DNA of 9,852 nt from JBDTGE01 sp050742975 (GTDB taxonomy: Bacteria; Actinomycetota; Actinomycetes; Mycobacteriales; Jatrophihabitantaceae): positions 1-9,852 of the forward strand of contig JBOGDQ010000054.1 in NCBI GenBank assembly GCA_050742975.1, given 5' to 3'. The notes beneath the pieces are model-generated. The model was given only the letters and a program-made list of their open reading frames with translations, was not told the DNA's origin and made no database searches. The position numbers and the translations under genes are program-made. Numbering within the stretch: position 1 is the first letter of the stretch; each line of letters opens with the position of its first letter. Positions 5,791-9,852 of the stretch are shown here, piece by piece.

Positions 5791-6207
5791 TCAGCTCGGC
5801 AGCACCACGAGCTTGCCCGTCATGCCCTGCGCGGTGTGGATGGTGCAGACGAACTGGTAGGTGCCCGGCGACGGCGCGGTGAAGGTGGCCTGCGAACTCT
5901 GGCCGTTCGCCGTGAGCGGGACGAAGTCGGCCGGGAAATCGGTCATCCGAAAGTTGTGCGGGGCGCCGCCACCGTCGTTCACCAGGATCACCCGGACCTT
6001 GCCCGGATGGACGGTGACGGTCGACGGGTCGAACCGGAAGTCGCTCGCGTGCAACGTGATCTGCTGGACGCCGTTCACGACCGACGCAGTGCCCGAGCCG
6101 TGGTGCGGCTGGCGGTTCGCCGACGAGTTCCGGTTCGAGCAGCCGGCGATCGCGCACGTGGCAAGGAGGGCGACCGCGGCGGCGGACAGTCGTCGGGACA
6201 CCGGCAT
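5791..6207 (-). CDS. Cupredoxin-domain lipoprotein (type-1 copper protein)
   Basis: The protein has 138 aa. The N-terminus is a lipoprotein signal peptide: MPVSRR, a hydrophobic core, then the lipobox AIAGC with Cys23 as lipidation site. A His/Ser/Asn-rich linker (24-42, including PHHGSG) precedes a cupredoxin domain at about 48-138. All four type-1 copper ligands are visible: His84 in APHNF, then Cys121, His124 and Met129 in FVCTIHTAQGMTG, the plastocyanin/amicyanin pattern. It is probably an outer-face electron carrier or copper-binding protein; the partner is unknown. It lies between the NUDIX and marP genes, 38 bases from the former and 4 from the latter. In M. tuberculosis the corresponding operon has a thioredoxin-like gene and no cupredoxin. 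The start was chosen for the signal peptide; a TAACGT box 7 bases upstream could give a leaderless transcript. Confidence 0.93.
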   Translation of the reverse strand: MPVSRRLSAAAVALLATCAIAGCSNRNSSANRQPHHGSGTASVVNGVQQITLHASDFRFDPSTVTVHPGKVRVILVNDGGGAPHNFRMTDFPADFVPLTANGQSSQATFTAPSPGTYQFVCTIHTAQGMTGKLVVLPS

Positions 6208-6214
6208 GCACCGG

Positions 6215-6220
6215 ACGTTA
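6215..6220 (-). promoter_or_regulatory. Candidate internal -10 box (TAACGT) ahead of the cupredoxin gene
   Basis: TAACGT fits TANNNT and lies 7 bases before the ATG at 6207, the usual spacing for a leaderless transcript. No SD precedes that ATG. No convincing -35 is visible. If used, the cupredoxin and marP could be expressed separately from nth and NUDIX. Confidence 0.35.
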
Positions 6221-6245
6221 CCGGCGCCCGCTGTGAAGCCGCGAC

Positions 6246-6902
6246 CTACCCGGTGCGAGGGCCACCGATGACCCGCTCCGGGATGCCCCGGCGTCGCCCC
6301 TCGTCCCACGGGCGGTTCCAGCCGGCCATCGTGAGCAGGCGGTCGAGCAGCATCGCGGTGAAGCCCCAGACGAACAGCCCGTCGACCTCGAAGCCGGGGC
6401 CCAGCCAGCCGGACGGGTGCTGCACGCCGAACCGGTTGGCCGGGTCGGTCAGCGCCGAGATCGGGACTACCGCGGACCGCGCGACCTCGGCGCTGTCGAC
6501 CGGCGCGACCGGGTGCGGGGTGTGCCACCAGGCCAACACCGGGGTGACCACGAACCCCGACGGCGGGATGAAGATGGCCGGCAGCTCGGCCAGCGTCTCC
6601 ACGCTGGCCGGGTCCAGGCCGACCTCCTCCTCGGCCTCGCGCAGCGCGGCGGCAACGTCATCGGCGTCCCCGGGGTCGACCGCACCGCCGGGGAAGGCGA
6701 CCTGTCCGGGGTGCCGTCGCATGTCGGGTGCGCGCTGGGTCAGCAGGACGCCCGGGCCGTCGTCGGTCTCGGCGAGGGCGATCAGTACAGCGGACGCGAC
6801 GCCGCTCCCGTCGTCCGGCGGCAGGAACGTCGCCGTGTCCCCCGCCCGCGCCGCCCGGGCCGCGTCGACGAGCGGTGCCAGCCAAGGTGGATAAGCGCTC
6901 AC
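6246..6902 (-). CDS. NUDIX hydrolase, CoA pyrophosphatase type (NudL-like)
   Basis: GTG at 6902 gives 218 aa. It overlaps the nth stop in a GTGA tetranucleotide, so translation is probably coupled; no SD is needed to explain the start. The NuCoA signature is well preserved: LLTQRAPDMRRHPGQVAFPGG at 53-73. The NUDIX box follows as GGAVDPGD...ALREAEEEVGL (72-96), with Asp at the first acidic position as is common in this subfamily and REAEEE binding the divalent metal. Family members hydrolyse CoA and CoA derivatives to 3',5'-ADP and 4'-phosphopantetheine. Residues 120-190 (PVLAWWHTPHP, then FEVDGLFVWGFTAMLL) match the family C-terminal part. It corresponds to the NUDIX gene Rv3672c beside marP. 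CoA as substrate is inferred from the motif. Confidence 0.93.
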   Translation of the reverse strand: MSAYPPWLAPLVDAARAARAGDTATFLPPDDGSGVASAVLIALAETDDGPGVLLTQRAPDMRRHPGQVAFPGGAVDPGDADDVAAALREAEEEVGLDPASVETLAELPAIFIPPSGFVVTPVLAWWHTPHPVAPVDSAEVARSAVVPISALTDPANRFGVQHPSGWLGPGFEVDGLFVWGFTAMLLDRLLTMAGWNRPWDEGRRRGIPERVIGGPRTG

Positions 6903-7645
6903 TCGCGGCCGGCCATCATCTGGCTGGCGCTGCGGACCAGCTTGGCGGCGACCTCCGGATCGGTGGGGCCCTCGCCGTAGGACGGGCACAGCCGCGCCAG
7001 CGGGCAGACGCCGCAGGCCGGCTTGCGCGAGTGGCACATCCGGCGTCCGTGCCAGATGACCCGGTGCGACAGGATCGTCCAGTCCTTCTTCGGGATCAGC
7101 TCGTTGACGACGTGCTCGACCTTCACCGGGTCGGTCTCCGCGGTCCACCCCCAGCGTCGCGCCAGCCTGCCGAAGTGGGTGTCGACGGTGATGCCGGGGA
7201 TGCCGAACGCGTTGCCCAGCACCACGTTGGCCGTCTTGCGACCGAAGCCGGGCAGGGTCACCAACTCCTTCAGCGCGCGGGGCACCTCGCCGTCAAAGCG
7301 CTCGACCAGCTGCTGGCCCAGCTTCATGATCGAGTTGGTCTTGTTCCGGTAGAAGCCGGTCGAGCGGATGTACTCCTCGAGTTCGGCCCGGTCTGCGCCG
7401 GCGTAGTCGGCCGCGGTGCGATAGCGCGCGAACAGGACGGGCGTCACCTCGTTGACGCGCTTGTCGGTGCACTGGGCGGACAGGATGGTGGCGACCGAGA
7501 GCTCGAGCGCGTTAGTGAAGTCCAGCTCGCAGTGCGCGTCGGGATACACGTCCGCAAGCAGCTTGTTGATCCGGCGGGCGCGGCGGGTAAGGGCGAGACG
7601 GGTCTCCGGGGCGGCGCTGCGGGAGCGCGCGGGGGCGGACGGCAC
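6899..7645 (-). CDS. nth: Endonuclease III, DNA glycosylase/AP lyase
   Basis: The protein has 248 aa, initiated by GTG at 7645. The helix-hairpin-helix is at about 125-145 (VTLPGFGRKTANVVLG), with catalytic Lys137. Catalytic Asp155 is in ITVDTHFGR. The [4Fe-4S] cluster loop is complete: Cys204, Cys211, Cys214 and Cys220, spaced C-x6-C-x2-C-x5-C. LSAQCTDKRVNEVTP (55-69) is also characteristic. The enzyme removes oxidised pyrimidines and cuts the abasic site in base excision repair. It is first in the minus-strand operon, and its last codons overlap the NUDIX start. The first 20 residues are Ala/Arg/Ser-rich and not conserved, so the exact start is less certain, but a TAGGCT box 6 bases upstream supports a leaderless start here. 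Confidence 0.97.
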   Translation of the reverse strand: MPSAPARSRSAAPETRLALTRRARRINKLLADVYPDAHCELDFTNALELSVATILSAQCTDKRVNEVTPVLFARYRTAADYAGADRAELEEYIRSTGFYRNKTNSIMKLGQQLVERFDGEVPRALKELVTLPGFGRKTANVVLGNAFGIPGITVDTHFGRLARRWGWTAETDPVKVEHVVNELIPKKDWTILSHRVIWHGRRMCHSRKPACGVCPLARLCPSYGEGPTDPEVAAKLVRSASQMMAGRE

Positions 7646-7651
7646 GCCGCC

Positions 7652-7657
7652 AGCCTA
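7652..7657 (-). promoter_or_regulatory. Candidate -10 box (TAGGCT) of the nth operon, leaderless spacing
   Basis: TAGGCT on the minus strand fits TANNNT and is separated by six bases from the GTG at 7645. No SD is present. A TTGTCC lies only 11 bases upstream, too near for a standard -35. This would be the main promoter for nth through marP. Confidence 0.4.
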
Positions 7658-7700
7658 CGAGCAGCTACGGACAACGAGGGTGCGGCACAATGGGAGCACG

Positions 7701-7937
7701 ATGCTCGGATTCCTGGTGCTGCTGTTCCCGCTGGTCCTGCTGGGCTTCGTCCTGTTCATGGAGCGGGTCGAGAAGCCGCTGAGCAAGGTCGCGGTCGAGC
7801 GGGAGATCGAGCAGTTCCTCGACGACGCGAACGACGACGAGCTCGACGCGTTCGTCCGCGAGGGCACCGACTCGGCACTGTCCCGCTTCCGCCAGCGGCT
7901 GAGCCTGTCGCGCCTGGGCCGCAATCGCACGTCCTGA
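7701..7937 (+). CDS. Small single-pass membrane protein upstream of crp
   Basis: The ATG at 7701 follows GGGAG (7692-7696) with 4-base spacing and gives 78 aa. Residues 2-20 are one strongly hydrophobic helix (LGFLVLLFPLVLLGFVLF). The rest is a charged cytosolic or periplasmic segment: ERVEKPLSKVAVEREIEQFLDDANDDELDAFV, probably helical, then a basic tail ending RLGRNRTS. No domain is recognised. In M. tuberculosis a small membrane protein gene (Rv3675) sits at this position between nth and crp; whether this is an orthologue cannot be judged by eye. It is divergent from nth (55-bp gap) and codirectional with crp (78-bp gap). The in-frame extension upstream of 7701 would run antisense through nth and was discarded. 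Confidence 0.82.
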   Translation: MLGFLVLLFPLVLLGFVLFMERVEKPLSKVAVEREIEQFLDDANDDELDAFVREGTDSALSRFRQRLSLSRLGRNRTS

Positions 7938-7959
7938 CCATCGGCCGCCGCGCTTGCCC

Positions 7960-7965
7960 TAGACT
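7960..7965 (+). promoter_or_regulatory. Candidate -10 box of the crp promoter
   Basis: TAGACT matches the actinobacterial TANNNT consensus and lies 50 bases before the crp start. A weak -35 candidate, TGACCA (7935-7940), overlaps the stop codon of the preceding gene at a loose 19-base spacing. Transcription would start near 7972, giving a leader of about 44 bases that contains the CRP site and the SD. Confidence 0.4.
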
Positions 7966-7975
7966 TCCGCGAGAC

Positions 7976-7991
7976 TGTGATCGGGCTCGCA
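7976..7991 (+). promoter_or_regulatory. Candidate CRP operator in the crp leader (autoregulation)
   Basis: TGTGATCGGGCTCGCA has the form TGTGA-N6-TCGCA, one mismatch from the palindrome TGTGA-N6-TCACA bound by actinobacterial CRP/GlxR proteins. It lies just downstream of the predicted transcription start and 24 bases before the crp start codon. Bound there, CRP would block its own transcription. The CRP encoded here keeps the family recognition helix, so the site and regulator are compatible. Confidence 0.6.
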
Positions 7992-8015
7992 GTGCCCGGG
8001 CGAGAAGGAGCGAAC

Positions 8016-8690
8016 GTGGACGAGATTCTTCGCAGGGCAGGCCTGTTCCAGGGCGTCGACCCCGAGGCCGTCGAGGCGCTCGCCAACGAGTTCGAGATCA
8101 TCGAGGCCGCGCGCGGGGAAACCCTGTTCACCGAGGGTGAGCCGGGCGAGAGCCTGTACATCGTCCTTGCTGGCAAGGTGAAACTCGGCCGCCGCTCCTC
8201 GGACGGGCGCGAGAACCTCGTCGCCGTCATGGGCCCGTCCGACCAGTTCGGCGAGCTCTCCCTGTTCGACCCCGGGCCGCGCACCGCGTCCGCGACCATC
8301 GTCACGGACGCGCGCCTGGCCCGCCTGCCGAAGGCCGCGCTGCAGGGCTGGGTCCGCGATCGTCCCGAGATCGCGATGCAGCTGCTGCGCGTCGTCGCGC
8401 GTCGACTGCGCCGCACCAACACCATGCTCGCCGACCTGATCTTCGTCGACGTCCCCGGCCGGGTGGCCAAGCAGCTACTGCAGCTGGCCCAGCGCTTCGG
8501 CTCGGTCGAGGGCGGGCAGTTGCGGGTCACGCACGACCTCACCCAGGAGGAGCTGGCCCAGCTCGTGGGCGCTTCCCGGGAAACCGTGAACAAGGCGCTG
8601 GCCGATTTCGCGTCCCGCGGCTGGCTGCGGCTGGAGGGCAAGAGCGTCGTCATCCTGGACCGCGAGCGCCTGGCCCGCCGAGCCCGCTAA
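8016..8690 (+). CDS. crp: CRP/FNR-family cAMP receptor protein (Rv3676-like)
   Basis: GTG at 8016 is preceded by AGAAGGAG (8003-8010) at 5-base spacing and gives 224 aa, the length of M. tuberculosis CRP. The cyclic-nucleotide domain spans about 1-115; the phosphate-binding cassette FGELSLFDPGPRTASA (78-93) has Glu80 and Arg89 for cAMP contact. The dimer helix is at about 116-138, with Arg133-Thr134-Asn135 matching the second cAMP contact region. The helix-turn-helix is at 175-203 (LTQEELAQLVGASRETVNKALADFASRGWL); Arg188, Glu189 and Lys193 are the expected base-contacting residues. PGRVAKQLLQLAQRFG and the ending RLARRAR are almost identical to the mycobacterial protein as I remember it. It is a global regulator of carbon, respiration and starvation genes. 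A CRP-like site in its leader suggests self-repression. It is convergent with the MBL gene. Confidence 0.97.
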   Translation: MDEILRRAGLFQGVDPEAVEALANEFEIIEAARGETLFTEGEPGESLYIVLAGKVKLGRRSSDGRENLVAVMGPSDQFGELSLFDPGPRTASATIVTDARLARLPKAALQGWVRDRPEIAMQLLRVVARRLRRTNTMLADLIFVDVPGRVAKQLLQLAQRFGSVEGGQLRVTHDLTQEELAQLVGASRETVNKALADFASRGWLRLEGKSVVILDRERLARRAR

Positions 8691-8747
8691 ACAACAGCAC
8701 CTTAGTGACCCTCAACGCGATGAGCGCTCGCGCGAAGAGCCCGCGCG

Positions 8748-8774
8748 CCGCGGCCGAAGGCCTTGCGGCCGCGG
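8748..8774. terminator. Strong GC hairpin downstream of crp
   Basis: CCGCGGCCG (8748-8756) and CGGCCGCGG (8766-8774) are perfect 9-bp complementary arms around the loop AAGGCCTTG, which contains its own palindrome. The hairpin lies 57 bases past the crp stop in the gap between convergent crp and MBL genes. It is a good candidate for a T-tract-less terminator acting on both strands. Confidence 0.55.
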
Positions 8775-8784
8775 ACCAACTGAT

Positions 8785-8805
8785 CCGCCCTGTTCTTTGG
8801 GGCGG
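8785..8805. terminator. Second hairpin abutting the MBL stop codon
   Basis: CCGCCC (8785-8790) pairs with GGGCGG (8800-8805) around a 9-base loop. The stem can extend by three pairs across one bulged base (TGA at 8781-8783 with TCA at 8806-8808), which includes the MBL stop codon. It probably terminates the MBL transcript, and with the hairpin at 8748-8774 forms a tandem terminator between convergent genes. Confidence 0.45.
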
Positions 8806-9783
8806 TCAGGAGGGACGCCTGCGCGGATCGAGGAGGTACTCCAGCTGGGCGTTGACGGAAAGCTCGGCGGCCCACCACACGGCCTCGTCAACGTCGGCGT
8901 ACACCAACTCGACGATCGCCCGCGGCGTCGCCTCGGGCCCGAGCGACCGCAGCGCGTCACGGATCTGAACCAGCCGCTCCTCGCGATGCGACAGGTAGAA
9001 CTCGGCCGCCTCCCGCACGCTAGGCAGCTCCGGGCCGTGGCCGGGCAGCACGCGGAGCCCACCCAGCGCACCGAGCCGGTGCAGCGAGTCTAGGTAGTCC
9101 CGCAGATTGCCGTCCGGGTGCGCGACGACGGTCGTGCCGCGGCCCAGGATCGTATCCCCGGTCAGCACCGCGAGCGGTTCACCGTCGGCCGACACCGACA
9201 CCGACACCTCCGACGATGACGCCAACGCCGCCGCCGAGAGCACGAACGACGCCGAGTCGGACGTGTGCCCGGGCGTGGCCACCACGCGCAGGCGCAGCCC
9301 GGCCGCCTCGAACACCACGCCGTCGACGAGCGGCTGGCCGCCGTGGCAGAACGCGGGATCTACCGCGCGAATCGGTGCGCCCGTCCGGTCGTGCAGCTCG
9401 GCCGCGGTCTGGCTGTGGTCGAAGTGTCCGTGCGTGAGCAGGACGACGGCGATGTCCGGCGCCGCGCCGAGCAGCAGGTCGAGGTGGTCGTCGCCGCCCT
9501 GCCCGGGATCGACGACGATCACCTCGTCCGATCCGGGTGCGCGCAGCAGCCAGGTGTTCGTCCCGTCCAAGGTCATCGGATTGGGGTTGGCGGCCAGCAC
9601 CACCGTCGCGAGCGGGGTCACCGCGCGCGGCGTCTCGTAGGCCGGATGAGTCGTATGGCTTGGATGACCCGTATGGTTTGGATGACTCGGATGGCCTGGG
9701 TGGCTCAGCGGACCATCGATACCGGCAGCTCCAGCTTCGAACCGTCGGGCAGCTCGGCGACAACCCGCTCGCCGTCGACGCAC
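8806..9783 (-). CDS. MBL-fold metallo-hydrolase (LACTB2/glyoxalase II-like, Rv3677c-like)
   Basis: Zinc-site motifs are complete (numbered from GTG 9783): THGHFDH (117-123, HxHxDH), PGHTSDS with His173, GDTILG with Asp210 and LPGHGPEL with His249. NPMTLDGTNTWLL (68-80) is typical of LACTB2-like hydrolases. The substrate is unknown; relatives act on thioesters or RNA. The start is unresolved. Family members as I recall them begin shortly before HPAYxxxRxVT, here residues 46-55, so coding should reach upstream of 9637. The only standard start there is GTG 9783, which overlaps the preceding gene by 79 bases and would add residues that look like out-of-frame translation. Alternatives are a CTG at 9708 overlapping that gene's TGA, or GTG 9621, which gives 271 aa but drops HPAY. 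An 18-bp tandem repeat encodes a His-Pro-rich segment (27-46). A Ser/Val insertion (183-201) lies before the Asp210 motif. Confidence 0.9.
   Translation of the reverse strand: MRRRRAGCRRAARRFEAGAAGIDGPLSHPGHPSHPNHTGHPSHTTHPAYETPRAVTPLATVVLAANPNPMTLDGTNTWLLRAPGSDEVIVVDPGQGGDDHLDLLLGAAPDIAVVLLTHGHFDHSQTAAELHDRTGAPIRAVDPAFCHGGQPLVDGVVFEAAGLRLRVVATPGHTSDSASFVLSAAALASSSEVSVSVSADGEPLAVLTGDTILGRGTTVVAHPDGNLRDYLDSLHRLGALGGLRVLPGHGPELPSVREAAEFYLSHREERLVQIRDALRSLGPEATPRAIVELVYADVDEAVWWAAELSVNAQLEYLLDPRRRPS
9191..9208. repeat. Three perfect GACACC hexamers inside the MBL gene
   Basis: GACACC occurs three times in tandem at 9191, 9197 and 9203. On the coding (minus) strand it reads GGTGTC and contributes to an alternating Ser-Val run (SVSVSVS) between the PGHTSDS and GDTILG motifs. 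Expansion or contraction by 6 bp would keep the frame. Confidence 0.7.
9637..9706. repeat. 18-bp tandem repeat at the MBL 5' end (3 full units plus a shortened one)
   Basis: On the plus strand the units are 9689-9706, 9671-9688 and 9653-9670, each close to GTATGGYTTGGATGACYC, plus a diverged 16-base unit at 9637-9652. In the MBL frame they encode SHPGHP, SHPNHT, GHPSHT and THPAYE: hexapeptides with His at positions 2 and 5. The first unit starts at the preceding gene's stop codon. The AT content is higher than in the flanking DNA. An 18-bp period keeps the reading frame, so copy number can change without disrupting the gene. Confidence 0.85.
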
Positions 9784-9852
9784 AGCCGCGGCTGGATCGG
9801 GCGCAGCGGCTGGTTGGGCGCCGCGGCCAGCGCGTCGGCGACGGTCCCGAAC
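9705..9852 (-). CDS. C-terminus of an unidentified protein, probably a NUDIX hydrolase (5' partial)
   Basis: The last 48 codons are present, ending in TGA (plus-strand 9705-9707). The peptide begins FGTVADALAAAPNQPLRP and ends ELPDGSKLELPVSMVR. Codon bias and the well-behaved sequence indicate a real gene. No catalytic motif lies in this part. The pattern 'VADALAAA...RPIQPRL' resembles the C-terminal tail of NUDIX hydrolases found next to the MBL gene in several actinomycetes, but this is from memory and weak; in M. tuberculosis a RidA-family gene is at this position, which this tail does not resemble. The gene reads in the same direction as the MBL gene and abuts or overlaps it, suggesting an operon. 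Confidence 0.6.
   Translation of the reverse strand, partial: FGTVADALAAAPNQPLRPIQPRLCVDGERVVAELPDGSKLELPVSMVR

Noticed and set aside
6233..6248. TGTGAAGCCGCGACCT as a CRP site ahead of the cupredoxin gene
   Set aside because: The right half-site does not match TCACA, so the palindrome is absent.
9637..9706. CRISPR array from the short tandem repeat
   Set aside because: The 18-bp units are contiguous with no spacers, and there are fewer than four full copies.

Overview
This is a high-GC, densely packed chromosomal window from an actinomycete (Actinomycetota). Coding frames are strongly GC-biased at third codon positions and starts are often GTG. The gene order endonuclease III / CoA-type NUDIX / MarP-like protease / epoxide-hydrolase-like protein / two-helix 'holin family' membrane protein on one side, and CRP / MBL-fold hydrolase on the other, matches the mycobacterial Rv3669-Rv3677c neighbourhood and its relatives in other actinomycetes. 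The genus cannot be fixed from the sequence; the gene differences from Mycobacterium suggest a non-mycobacterial lineage.

Layout. Bases 2-133 are the C-terminus of a cell-wall-anchored protein with a sortase signal (LANTG). Bases 134-569 hold no convincing gene, only a strong hairpin and a short direct repeat. A divergent pair follows: a minus-strand Fic-fold-like protein with degenerate catalytic and inhibitory motifs (570-1310), and a plus-strand sedolisin (S53) peptidase with intact catalytic residues (1450-3036). They share a 139-bp intergenic region with a nested inverted repeat and two promoters placed for leaderless transcripts. Next on the plus strand come a two-TM membrane protein (3080-3544) and an EphE-like alpha/beta hydrolase (3552-4487).

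Converging on these is a compact minus-strand operon, nth - NUDIX CoA pyrophosphatase - cupredoxin lipoprotein - marP (7645 down to 4593). NUDIX overlaps nth by 4 bases, and marP lies 4 bases after the cupredoxin. In M. tuberculosis a thioredoxin-like gene sits between nth and the NUDIX gene; here that gene is absent and a type-1 copper lipoprotein lies between NUDIX and marP. The theme is envelope and redox/acid stress defence plus DNA repair. Divergent from nth are a 78-aa single-pass membrane protein (7701-7937) and crp (8016-8690), whose 5' leader carries a one-mismatch CRP operator. Convergent to crp is an MBL-fold hydrolase (stop at 8806) with an 18-bp tandem repeat encoding a His-Pro-rich N-terminus and an unclear start. 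The window ends in the C-terminus of another minus-strand gene, probably a NUDIX hydrolase.

Most of the window is conserved actinobacterial housekeeping and stress-response DNA. The least ordinary items are the degenerate Fic-like protein, its nested inverted repeat shared with the leaderless sedolisin gene, the cupredoxin in the marP operon, and the His-Pro repeat at the MBL N-terminus. No phage, transposon, CRISPR or RNA gene was recognised.
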